Shown: one piece after another, positions 56,439-64,000 of the stretch
Numbering within the stretch: the first letter of the stretch is position 1
How the letters are laid out: each line of letters begins with the position of its first letter
Source of the DNA: Maritalea mobilis
GTDB taxonomy: Bacteria; Pseudomonadota; Alphaproteobacteria; Rhodobacterales; Rhodobacteraceae
Direction: 5' to 3'
Assembly: GCF_019800885.1 (NCBI RefSeq)
Contig: NZ_JAHVKE010000002.1
Span: forward strand, 1-64,000
DNA length: 64,000 nt
The notes under the pieces: generated by a model
What the model was told of the DNA's origin: nothing
Seen by the model: only the letters and a program-made list of their open reading frames with translations
Databases searched by the model: none
Program-made: the position numbers and the translations under genes

Positions 56439-56530
56439 GATCTGATACCCTCTCAGATATACGCCCCTCGTTGGGGAGGGGTGTCCCGCCGCCGCACATA
56501 CGGGGGACCGTCAGGGCCGACAAGCCGGAA
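56439..56530 (-). promoter_or_regulatory. Candidate serC leader RNA
   Basis: Two hairpins lie in the serC leader, minus strand: CCCCTC-cccaac-GAGGGG at 56464-56481, and ATCTGA-GAGGGTA-TCAGAT at 56440-56458, whose loop and arm contain the GAGAGG ribosome site only a few bases before the ATG. A conserved serC RNA motif is known in the 5' leaders of serC in Alphaproteobacteria; position and class agree, but I could not align it to that motif. Control by the serine pathway is inference. Confidence 0.5.
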
Positions 56531-56786
56531 AATGCGACCAAAGCGTCGCAACCGGGCATTCTGGAGACGAGAAATGAAACGCCGAAGCGCAGAGCGTTTT
56601 GCGCAAAATCAAGGGTAACACCCTGATTCCATGGGTTTCGTCAGGTCAGCAAAACAAGGGGATTGGGCGGTTCGCTCAACGTTTCACGCGGCGTTTTGTC
56701 CATCGGAATTGACAATACACTTGCGCGAGTAGATCAAGCCGTCCTAAACTTATGATTGAATTCCTCGCGAATGAAAGGATTGCGGC
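56531..56786. other. Intergenic stretch between serC leader and MarR gene
   Basis: Divergent promoter region. A plus-strand TTGACA at 56709-56714 is a possible -35 for the MarR gene, but the -10 that follows is poor. GAAAGGA near 56773-56779 is the ribosome site for GTG 56787. Nothing else recognisable was seen. Confidence 0.4.
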
Positions 56787-57221
56787 GTGAAGGATCAAGC
56801 CCAATTCCTGCTTTTCGATCTCTGCGAGTACCTGCCATTCCAGATGTCCGTCATCTCTGGCCGCGTGTTCCAGCAAGTCGTGGAAGATGCAGGTCTACAA
56901 GTGCCCGAGTGGCGGATCATGATGGCACTGCCGTCGAACCAGCCCTGTTCGTCCCAGGATCTGTGCATCCTGACGGCGATGGATGCCGCGCGGGTCAGCC
57001 GCGCCCAGCGCCGGTTGGAAGAGTTGCAGATGATCTCGGTCATCCGCGATACGGAAGATCGGCGGCGTCTGGTCGTGAAATTGTCGGACAAGGGCTCGGA
57101 CGAGGTGAATCGCCTGCGCATCCTGGCCCGCGATGCGGAAAGCAGCATGCTCGATTCGCTCGGCCCGGAAGATCGCGCGCAATTGAAGACCGCGATCAGC
57201 GGCCTTTACGATCAGCTCTGA
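56787..57221 (+). CDS. MarR-family transcriptional regulator
   Basis: A 144-residue winged-helix regulator starting at GTG 56787 with a GAAAGGA site about seven bases upstream. The DNA-binding part reads VPEWRIMMALPSNQPCSSQDLCILTAMDAARVSRAQRRLEELQMISVIRDTEDRRRLVVKLSDKGSDEV. Cys residues in PCSSQDLCI might serve redox sensing as in some MarR proteins, which is speculation. The gene converges with the alpha/beta hydrolase gene, overlapping by ten bases. The hydantoinase gene further on is a plausible target. Confidence 0.9.
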   Translation: MKDQAQFLLFDLCEYLPFQMSVISGRVFQQVVEDAGLQVPEWRIMMALPSNQPCSSQDLCILTAMDAARVSRAQRRLEELQMISVIRDTEDRRRLVVKLSDKGSDEVNRLRILARDAESSMLDSLGPEDRAQLKTAISGLYDQL

Positions 57222-58021
57222 TCCAACAGCAACCTCGTCAACGTCCCGTCGGGTGATTCCAGCCCGGCGATGATGGTGAAGTGATTGTCACCGGGCAGAT
57301 GCACCGCCTGCGTGTCGACGCCCAGCCCCGTCCAGATATTCGCCAGAAGATCATTCTGGCGCAGGAACTCGGGCCGTTCCTCGGACCCGACCGCGCAGGT
57401 CAGGCGCAGGCCCGGGCGCGGGGTCAACAGGGCGGGGCTTTCTGCTGCGGCCTCCTCGGCGTCGAGGCGGAGGGTGTCATTCATCGCCGTGCGCCGCAGG
57501 GGGCGAAGGTCATGCACCCCGGAGATCGACAGGATATGCGCGATCCGGTCCGCGACCGGGTCAGGCAGAACCCCCGGACATCCCATGCGGCTGACCAGAT
57601 GGCCGCCGGCGGAATGGCCGGTCAGGAAAATGGGACCGTCGGGAACGGCCTTTGCCGCCGCGATGACGGCATGGGCGATCTCTTGCGTGATCTCGGAAAT
57701 TCGGGCCTCGGGGGCGAGCGTGTAGGTGACGTTCGCCACGGCATAGCCAGCGGCCAACGGCCCGGCGGCGAGATGGGCAAAGGCGCGGCCTTCGAACTTG
57801 TGCCAATAGCCGCCGTGGACGATCACACACAGACCCTGTGGGGCGGTTTCGGGTCGATACAGGTCGAGGAACTGGCGGTCGCCGGACCCGTAGTTAAGGA
57901 CCTCCTCAAAATGCTTGGCGCGGAAGGCTGCGGCGCGAGTCGCCCACCCCGCGACCAAGTCATCGGCCCCGGGGATGTAGGCCCCGTTCTGATAGGCATC
58001 GTCCCAATCGGTGATCTGCAT
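57212..58021 (-). CDS. Alpha/beta hydrolase, kynurenine formamidase-like
   Basis: A 269-residue serine hydrolase. The HGGYWH motif at residues 69-74 is the HGGxW oxyanion loop of kynurenine formamidase-type and BD-FAE-type hydrolases. The nucleophile is Ser137 in GHSAGGHL, and the late His is in PGDNHFTI. No tryptophan-degradation gene is nearby, so another ester or amide substrate is as likely. It diverges from the 5-oxoprolinase gene with 75 bases between starts. Confidence 0.85.
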   Translation of the reverse strand: MQITDWDDAYQNGAYIPGADDLVAGWATRAAAFRAKHFEEVLNYGSGDRQFLDLYRPETAPQGLCVIVHGGYWHKFEGRAFAHLAAGPLAAGYAVANVTYTLAPEARISEITQEIAHAVIAAAKAVPDGPIFLTGHSAGGHLVSRMGCPGVLPDPVADRIAHILSISGVHDLRPLRRTAMNDTLRLDAEEAAAESPALLTPRPGLRLTCAVGSEERPEFLRQNDLLANIWTGLGVDTQAVHLPGDNHFTIIAGLESPDGTLTRLLLDQS

Positions 58022-58096
58022 GATGTGATCCTCCCTCTGGCATCTGGCTAGCCCGAGGGCGGTTTGCTAGCAAGACGCAGGCAAACGGAGCGCATC

Positions 58097-61000
58097 ATGG
58101 GCAAGTGGCAATTCTGGGTCGATCGTGGCGGCACCTTCACCGATCTGGTCGGACGGCGACCCGATGGCACGCTGGTGACGACCAAACTCCTCAGCGAGAA
58201 CCCCGAGCACTATGCCGATGCCGCCGTCGAAGGGGTCCGCCGCCTGATGGAGGGGTCCGACGCCCCGATCGAGGCGGTCAAGATGGGCACGACCGTCGCC
58301 ACGAATGCCCTGCTGGAGCGCAAAGGCGCGCGCGTTCTACTGCTGATCACCGAGGGGTTTCGGGACCTTCTGCGCATCGGCACGCAGGCGCGGCCACGCC
58401 TGTTCGATCTGAACATCCAGTTGCCGTCGCTGCTTTATGAGCAGGGGACCGAGGTGCCCGAACGGCTGGATGCCGAGGGCGGGGTCTTGACCCCCCTGGA
58501 CGAAGACGCCGTGCGCGCGGCGCTGACCAAGGCCTATGACGATGGCATCCGCGCCGTCGCCATCGCCTTCATGCATTCCTACCTGAACCCTGCGCACGAG
58601 ATCCGCGCCGCCGAGATCGCCCGCGAGGTGGGGTTTACCCAGGTCACCCCCAGCCACGAGGCCAGCCGCCTGATCAAGCTGGTCGGGCGCGGCGATACGG
58701 CGGTGGTCGATGCCTATCTCTCACCGATCCTGCGGCGCTATGTCGACCAGGTGGCCGATGCGCTGGACCTCGGGCGGGGCGGCTGCGAGCACCTGTTCTT
58801 CATGCAATCGAATGGCGGGCTGACCGATGCGCGGCTGTTCCAGGGGCGTGACGCGATCCTCTCGGGGCCCGCGGGCGGCGTTGTCGGCATGGTGCGCACC
58901 GGGCAGGCGGCAGGGTTCGACAAGCTGATCGGCTTCGACATGGGCGGCACCTCGACCGACGTGTGCCATTTCGCGGGCGAATACGAGCGCAGCTTCGAAA
59001 CCGAGGTCGCGGGCGTGCGGATGCGCGCGCCGATGATGCATATCCACACGGTCGCGGCGGGGGGCGGATCGATCCTGTCCTATCGCGACGGGCGGTTGCA
59101 AGTAGGCCCCGAAAGCGCAGGCGCCGACCCCGGCCCGGCCTGCTACCGGCGCGGCGGGCCCCTGACCGTGACCGATTGCAACGTGATGCTGGGCAAGCTG
59201 TCACCCCGGCACTTTCCCGCCGTGTTCGGGCCGAATGCGGATCAGCCGCTGGATGCCGATATCGTGCGCGAGAAATTCGCGGCCCTGGCCAAGGACATTG
59301 GGGATGGCCGATCTCCCGAAGAGGTCGCCGAGGGGTTCCTGCGCATCGCGGTCGAGAACATGGCCAACGCGATCAAGAAGATCAGCGTGCAGCGCGGCTA
59401 TGACGTGACGAAATACGCGCTGGCGAGTTTCGGCGGCGCGGGCGGGCAACATGCCTGCCTCGTCGCGGATGCGCTGGGCATGACGACTGTCATGCTCCAT
59501 CCCTATGCCGGGGTCCTGTCGGCCTATGGGATGGGCTTGGCCGATATACGCGCGCTGCGCGAAGCGCAGTTCGATGAAGGTTTGGATAGGGTCGAACAGG
59601 CGGAACAGAGACTATCCGAGATGGCGGACCAGGCCCGCGCCGAGGTGGCGGAACAGGGTATCGGGACTGACCAGATCAGGATCGAGAAACGCGCCCATCT
59701 GCGCTATGCAGGGTCGCTCCAGGCCCTGGCCGTCCCCTTTGGCAGCACCGACGATTTGCGGTCCGCCTTCGAAAACGCGCATCGCGCGCGGTACGGTTTT
59801 GCCGCGCCCGAACGGGACCTCGTTTTCGAAATGCTGGAGGTAGAGGCAATCGGGTCGACCGATGCGCCAGACGCCCCGTTGCCGTCCACAAAGAAAGACC
59901 CTGCACCGCGCGATACGCTCTCTGTCCACCTTTCCGGGGTGCAGCATGACACGCCCCTTTACGCCCGAGACGACCTGCCTGTCGGCGCAACGGTGGCCGG
60001 ACCTGCCGTGATCACGGAGGCGACCGGCACCAACATGATCGAACCGGGCTGGCGGGCGCGGGTCGATGAGCTGGGCAACCTCTTGCTGGAACGAATAGAA
60101 GCGAAGGCGACCGAACACGCCTTGGGGACCGAGGCCGACCCGGTGATGCTGGAGGTTTTCAACAACCTTTTCATGAACATCGCGGAGCAGATGGGCGCGA
60201 CCCTGCAAAACACGGCCTATTCGGTGAACATCAAGGAACGGCTCGATTTCTCCTGCGCGCTGTTCGATTCCGATGGCAACCTTGTGGCGAACGCCCCGCA
60301 TGTGCCGGTGCACCTTGGCTCCATGTCCGAGGCGGTGCGCACCGTTGCGCGCCTGAACGCCGGACAGATTGCCAAGGGCGACGCATATATGCTGAACGCC
60401 CCCTTCAACGGCGGCACGCACCTGCCGGATGTGACCGTGATCACACCCGTTTTCGACACGGCCGGGAAAAAGATCGTCTTCTGGGTCGGCAGCCGGGGCC
60501 ACCATGCCGATATCGGCGGCAAGACCCCTGGATCCGCCCCGCCCGACTCGACCCGGATCGAGGAGGAAGGCGTCGTCATCGACAATTTCAAGCTGGTGGA
60601 AAATGGGCGCCTGCGTGAGACCGAGACACGGGCGCTGCTGGCCTCGGGCCGCTATCCCTGCCGCAACATCGACCAGAACATGGCCGATCTGGAGGCGCAG
60701 GTGGCCGCCAACGCGACCGGCATCCGCGAGGTGCAGAACATGGTCGAAACCTTCGGGTTAGACACTGTTCTGGCCTATATGCGCCACGTGCAGGACAATG
60801 CCGAGGCCAGCGTGCGCCGCGTGATCGGGTCGCTGAAAGACGGGGCCTGCACCTATCCGCTGGACGATGGCAGCGAGATCAAGGTCGATATCCGCGTCGA
60901 TCAGGCGGCCGGCCGGGCGGTGATCGACTTCACCGGCACCTCGCCGCAGCATCGCAACAACTACAACGCGCCCAAGGCCATCGCGACGGCGGCGGTGCTC

Positions 61001-61666
61001 TATGTCTTCCGTACGCTGGTCGGCCGCGAGATCCCGTTGAACGAAGGGTGCCTGAAACCTCTGGAGATCATCCTGCCCGAGGGGAGCATGATCAACCCGG
61101 TCCACCCCGCCGCCGTCATCGCGGGCAACACCGAGGTCAGCCAGGCGATCACCGAATGCCTCTATGGCGCGCTAGATGTGATCGCGGGCAGCCAAGGCAC
61201 GATGAACAACTTCATCTGGGGCAATGACCGCATCCAGAATTACGAAACCATCGCGGGCGGCGCGGGGGCCGGGCCGGGATTCGACGGCGCCTCCTGCGTG
61301 CAGGTGCACATGACGAATACCCGCGCGACCGATCCCGAGATCCTGGAGACCCGCTTTCCAGTGAGGGTGGAGCGCATGGCCCATCGGAACGGGTCGGGTG
61401 GCATCGGCGCATGGACCGGTGGAGAGGGGATGCACCGGGTGCTGCGCTTCCTCGACCCCATGACGATCACGACGCTCTGTTCACACCGCGAGGTGCCTGT
61501 TCCGGGGCGCGCGGGCGGTGGCGATGGGGCTGTCGGGGAAAACTGGGTTCTTCGGGCCGATGGTACGCGCGAACGCCTTGCCGGAAATGCCGAGGTCGAG
61601 TTGGGCATCGGCGATGCGATCGAAATGCTGACCCCCGGTGGTGGGGGCTGGGGCCAGCCCAAATGA
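58097..61666 (+). CDS. 5-oxoprolinase/hydantoinase-type ATP-dependent amidohydrolase (HyuA-HyuB fusion)
   Basis: A 1,189-residue fusion. Residues about 1-680 are HyuA-like (FWVDRGGTFTDLVGRRPDG, KMGTTVATNALLERKG, GFDMGGTSTDVCHF, ASFGGAGGQHACLVADALGM), with an actin-type ATP site; residues about 690-1,189 are HyuB-like (VFNNLFMNIAEQMGATLQNTAYSVNIKERLDFSCALFD, APFNGGTHLPDV, GNTEVSQAITECLYGA). This is the layout of eukaryotic-type 5-oxoprolinase, which opens 5-oxoproline to glutamate with ATP. Start ATG 58097 follows ACGGAG. Hydantoin or a related lactam is the alternative substrate. Confidence 0.93.
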   Translation: MGKWQFWVDRGGTFTDLVGRRPDGTLVTTKLLSENPEHYADAAVEGVRRLMEGSDAPIEAVKMGTTVATNALLERKGARVLLLITEGFRDLLRIGTQARPRLFDLNIQLPSLLYEQGTEVPERLDAEGGVLTPLDEDAVRAALTKAYDDGIRAVAIAFMHSYLNPAHEIRAAEIAREVGFTQVTPSHEASRLIKLVGRGDTAVVDAYLSPILRRYVDQVADALDLGRGGCEHLFFMQSNGGLTDARLFQGRDAILSGPAGGVVGMVRTGQAAGFDKLIGFDMGGTSTDVCHFAGEYERSFETEVAGVRMRAPMMHIHTVAAGGGSILSYRDGRLQVGPESAGADPGPACYRRGGPLTVTDCNVMLGKLSPRHFPAVFGPNADQPLDADIVREKFAALAKDIGDGRSPEEVAEGFLRIAVENMANAIKKISVQRGYDVTKYALASFGGAGGQHACLVADALGMTTVMLHPYAGVLSAYGMGLADIRALREAQFDEGLDRVEQAEQRLSEMADQARAEVAEQGIGTDQIRIEKRAHLRYAGSLQALAVPFGSTDDLRSAFENAHRARYGFAAPERDLVFEMLEVEAIGSTDAPDAPLPSTKKDPAPRDTLSVHLSGVQHDTPLYARDDLPVGATVAGPAVITEATGTNMIEPGWRARVDELGNLLLERIEAKATEHALGTEADPVMLEVFNNLFMNIAEQMGATLQNTAYSVNIKERLDFSCALFDSDGNLVANAPHVPVHLGSMSEAVRTVARLNAGQIAKGDAYMLNAPFNGGTHLPDVTVITPVFDTAGKKIVFWVGSRGHHADIGGKTPGSAPPDSTRIEEEGVVIDNFKLVENGRLRETETRALLASGRYPCRNIDQNMADLEAQVAANATGIREVQNMVETFGLDTVLAYMRHVQDNAEASVRRVIGSLKDGACTYPLDDGSEIKVDIRVDQAAGRAVIDFTGTSPQHRNNYNAPKAIATAAVLYVFRTLVGREIPLNEGCLKPLEIILPEGSMINPVHPAAVIAGNTEVSQAITECLYGALDVIAGSQGTMNNFIWGNDRIQNYETIAGGAGAGPGFDGASCVQVHMTNTRATDPEILETRFPVRVERMAHRNGSGGIGAWTGGEGMHRVLRFLDPMTITTLCSHREVPVPGRAGGGDGAVGENWVLRADGTRERLAGNAEVELGIGDAIEMLTPGGGGWGQPK

Positions 61667-61708
61667 CCCGAAAACACAGCCTTCCGGGGCACGGAACGGT
61701 CAAGATCG

Positions 61709-61739
61709 TCTGACAGGACACACGGCGAGTCCTGTCAGA
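61709..61739 (+). repeat. Perfect 11-base inverted repeat after the oxoprolinase gene
   Basis: TCTGACAGGAC, nine bases, GTCCTGTCAGA. It lies 42 bases after the stop. No T-run follows on either side, so it is either a Rho-assisted or atypical end, or a protein site. A second smaller hairpin (TTCGGTT/AACCGAA) is at 61752-61770. Confidence 0.5.
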
Positions 61740-61823
61740 AACCTGTGACATTTCGGTTTCGGGAACCGAAGTGCCGCGTTCAACCCTTGCTTGAACGTCC
61801 CGGCGCGCGTATCCGGGGACTCG

Positions 61824-61988
61824 CTTCGGTCCGGGCGGCGCAAACCGTTCGGGTAAAAGGGAACGCGGTGTAATCCCGCGACTGCCCCCGCAACTGTAAG
61901 CGGCGAGTGTGGACGGCATATGCCACTGGGACACCCCGGGAAGGCCCGTTTCACGCAATGACCCGCGAAGTCAGGAGACCTGCCGAAG
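61824..61988 (+). ncRNA. Cobalamin riboswitch
   Basis: The conserved core is clear: AAAAGGGAACGCGGTG at 61855-61870 with AATCCCGCG, then CTGCCCCCGCAACTGTAAGC, the GCCACTGGGACACCCCGGGAAGGC stretch around 61922-61945, and GACCCGCGAAGTCAGGAGACCTGCC near the 3' end (61960-61984). It sits in the plus-strand leader of the TonB receptor gene 150 bases further on. In such leaders B12 binding shuts off expression, usually by hiding the ribosome site. Ends are approximate. Confidence 0.93.
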
Positions 61989-62141
61989 TGATCACCCTGT
62001 CCGGGCGCGGGTGGCGCCATGGGCAACGGACCCTTCCGTAGTGGTGACGCATTTGCGCCGTTCACGGGAGGGCTGCGGAGTCCCTCTTAGAACATTTCGA
62101 AGTTCATGAGCCTTTCTGTGGCTCAAATATAGGGACTAGGC
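61989..62141 (+). promoter_or_regulatory. Expression platform of the btuB leader
   Basis: About 150 bases between riboswitch core and start codon. AGGG/CCCT pairs lie around 62069-62085, and TGAGCC-tttctgt-GGCTCA forms a six-base hairpin at 62107-62125, ending 16 bases before the ATG. The weak site AGGGACTAGG is directly upstream of the start. No T-run is seen, so control of translation is more likely than termination. Confidence 0.5.
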
Positions 62142-63968
62142 ATGAAACCTACCTCCATCGCCCTGATATCCTCGATTTTCCTGCCGACGGCCGCTTCAGC
62201 ACAAGCGGTCTTCGAGCTGGATGAGATTGTCTTCACCACCGAGTTTGGCGAGACCACGATCGAAGAAAGCGGGACCAGTCTTTCTGTCGTCACGCGTGAA
62301 GAACTCGAACAAACGGGTGAGACACGGATCATCGACTATATCGCACGGCTTCCCGGTGTGGATGTTCGTGCGCGCGGGCCGCTGGGCAGCGCCACTTCTG
62401 TCACCATTCGCGGGGCTGGGCAGAACTATGTGCGGGTGCTTGTTGACGGGATCGACGTGACCGATCTGTCCACCCCGCAGGTCGCCTTTGACTTTGGCAG
62501 CCTCACCACGTCGGATATTTCTCGCATTGAATTGCTGCGCGGCGGGCAATCTGCAATCTACGGGTCCGAAGCCGTCGGCGGTGTGATCAACATTACCACA
62601 CGACGCGCCGAGGAAGAGGGTGTGACCCAGTTCCTCGACGTCGAGGCGGGCAGCTACAACACATTGCGCGGGAGCTATGGCGTGGCTGCCGATCTGGGTG
62701 CCATGGACTACGCTCTTACATTCACCCACACCCAGAGCGATGGTTTCTCGGCAGCCGATGAGAACGATGGAAACACGGAAGAAGACGGGTTCGAGTCCGA
62801 CCGTCTCAGTTTCGCTCTGGGGTATGACCTGGCCAACGGCGGCCGGATCGGTTTGAACGGCTTCGTCGAGGATGCGCGCATTGAATTCGATGAGCAGTTT
62901 CCCATTGGCGACGGGAACACCGATGAAGTGTCTTACAACGAGTCCTTTGGTCTGCGGGCCTATCTCGAACTGCCCACAGGTCCGATCGATAGCACCTTCG
63001 CCCTTACCTATTACGAGATAGAGCGAGACGTGCGCGGTTCGTCGGGCGGCTTTGGGGCAAACAACGTGTACTCCGGCGAGCGTCTGGGCATCAGTTATCT
63101 GGGGGCCATGCAAATCTCTCCGTCAGTCGATATGCGGTTCGGGGTCGATGCAACGCAAGAAACATTCACCCAAGCTGGAGATTACGGTCCGGCAGACGGC
63201 GAAAGCGAAACCGTAGGCGTATTCACAGAGGTTGCATGGTCCCCGAGTGCCGACTTCGATCTGTCGGCCACTTTGCGCTATGATGAACACTCGCGCTTTG
63301 GTGGCCTGACATCTGGTCGTATCGCCGCATCCTGGCGCCCCGCAGAGGACTGGATCATTCGCAGTTCGGCGGCCCACAGCTTCCGCGCGCCATCGCTTTA
63401 TGAGCTGTTCGGCCCGTTTGGCGATCCAACCCTGCAGCCGGAAGAAAGCCGATCGGTAGACTTGGGTCTTGAACGCCGTTTCGGCGCGGATGCCTTCGCT
63501 CGCATCACGCTGTTCTACAATGAAACGACAAACCTGATCGACTTTCCTTTCCCTTACGCCCAAGTGGCGGGAACGGTAACCCGGAGTGGTGCTGAGGTCG
63601 AGTTCGGGACCCCTATTTGGTCGTCTTGGCGTCTTGATGGTAGCTATACCTACACAACGGGCGACAACCCCAACACGCTGACCCCGGGCAACTCATGGAA
63701 CCTTGAATTCCCCGAGCACGATCTATCCGTGACCCTGACCGGCGATCTGACTGAACGTTTGTCGGCGGCCTTCACAGCACAGTCGGTTTGGGACCGGCCC
63801 ACCTTGTCGGACTACACGACAGCCAGCGCGACCTTCTCTTATGCAATCGCTGACGAAGTCGAGGCTTATTTGCGCGTAGAGAACCTGTTCGACGAAGAAT
63901 ACCAATTGGTCCGGAGTTACGGCACCAGCGACAGGGCGTTCTACATTGGCCTGCGCTCGCGCTTCTGA
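62142..63968 (+). CDS. btuB: TonB-dependent vitamin B12 receptor
   Basis: Outer-membrane barrel of 608 residues for cobalamin uptake. Signal peptide about 1-20 (MKPTSIALISSIFLPTAASA-Q), a TonB-box-like DEIVFTT at about 27-33, the plug domain (ARLPGVDVRARGPLGSATSVTIRGAGQNYVRVLVDG, SAIYGSEAVGGVINITTR) and the barrel ending in LRSRF with the C-terminal Phe needed for assembly. Length matches BtuB (about 600). The cobalamin riboswitch in its leader strongly supports B12 as the ligand. It is slightly less GC-biased than its neighbours. The gene ends 32 bases before the right edge. Confidence 0.93.
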   Translation: MKPTSIALISSIFLPTAASAQAVFELDEIVFTTEFGETTIEESGTSLSVVTREELEQTGETRIIDYIARLPGVDVRARGPLGSATSVTIRGAGQNYVRVLVDGIDVTDLSTPQVAFDFGSLTTSDISRIELLRGGQSAIYGSEAVGGVINITTRRAEEEGVTQFLDVEAGSYNTLRGSYGVAADLGAMDYALTFTHTQSDGFSAADENDGNTEEDGFESDRLSFALGYDLANGGRIGLNGFVEDARIEFDEQFPIGDGNTDEVSYNESFGLRAYLELPTGPIDSTFALTYYEIERDVRGSSGGFGANNVYSGERLGISYLGAMQISPSVDMRFGVDATQETFTQAGDYGPADGESETVGVFTEVAWSPSADFDLSATLRYDEHSRFGGLTSGRIAASWRPAEDWIIRSSAAHSFRAPSLYELFGPFGDPTLQPEESRSVDLGLERRFGADAFARITLFYNETTNLIDFPFPYAQVAGTVTRSGAEVEFGTPIWSSWRLDGSYTYTTGDNPNTLTPGNSWNLEFPEHDLSVTLTGDLTERLSAAFTAQSVWDRPTLSDYTTASATFSYAIADEVEAYLRVENLFDEEYQLVRSYGTSDRAFYIGLRSRF

Positions 63969-64000
63969 TCGGCTGAAACACCTTCTGGTGGCGGCGGGGA

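Noticed and set aside
53838-56618. A 926-codon plus-strand frame opposite serA and serC
   Set aside because: It spans two well-known enzymes and the gap between them; it has no domain of its own.

Overview
The window is a 64 kb piece of a GC-rich alphaproteobacterial chromosome, most probably from the Rhodobacteraceae (Roseobacter/Rhodobacter group). The basis is high GC with strong third-position bias, the gene orders gpmI-envC-ctpA-rppH and alpha-2-macroglobulin-pbpC, an alphaproteobacterial-type LexA box before dnaE2, a serC leader RNA, and many best-recognised families typical of that group. No rRNA, tRNA, CRISPR array, insertion sequence, integrase or prophage gene was seen. Nearly all of it reads as core chromosome.

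Layout. 1-2836: the start-containing part of a secreted subtilisin-like protease with a P-domain and RTX repeats, running off the left edge. 3038-7581: glycolysis and cell-envelope operon gpmI, envC-like, ctpA, rppH. 7588-11073: a YaeR-like VOC protein diverging from an SOS-type dnaE2. 11080-16552: proline iminopeptidase, ubiG, a MarR regulator, glutaredoxin, comF, a methyltransferase, hemH and a 46-residue ORF. 16680-22267: mutT, argJ and a periplasmic parvulin diverge from secA. 22327-25810: a sulfotransferase, an exported Pro/Ala-rich protein and a PstS-like/OmpA fusion. 25873-29857: radC, map and sfsA on the minus strand, then a CinA-type protein and a GNAT. 29860-36360: OmpA protein, LysR regulator, class II aldolase, agmatinase, mtgA, GST and queG. 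36351-41965: NAD-dependent epimerase, L,D-transpeptidase lipoprotein, CAP protein, a 61-residue exported protein, rlmN, an IalB-like protein and asparaginase.

41962-51761 holds a hybrid histidine kinase, then a bacterial alpha-2-macroglobulin and PBP1C, a pair thought to protect and repair the periplasm and cell wall. 51774-56438 holds a thiolase, a MarR regulator and serA/serC, with a candidate serC leader RNA and an intercistronic hairpin. 56787-61666 holds a MarR regulator, an alpha/beta hydrolase and a 1189-residue 5-oxoprolinase-type hydantoinase. 61667-63968 holds a clear cobalamin riboswitch followed by a BtuB-type TonB receptor.

Cell-wall work is a theme: EnvC, CtpA, MtgA, L,D-transpeptidase and PBP1C/A2M. 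The items most worth a second look are the DnaE2 that ends before its usual C-terminal OB region, the LexA box that overlaps the longest possible dnaE2 start, the palindrome covering both radC start codons, the leader and intercistronic RNA structures of serC-serA, and small ORFs at 16412-16552, 38310-38492 and 38655-38840. I found no convincing wholly new multi-gene system.
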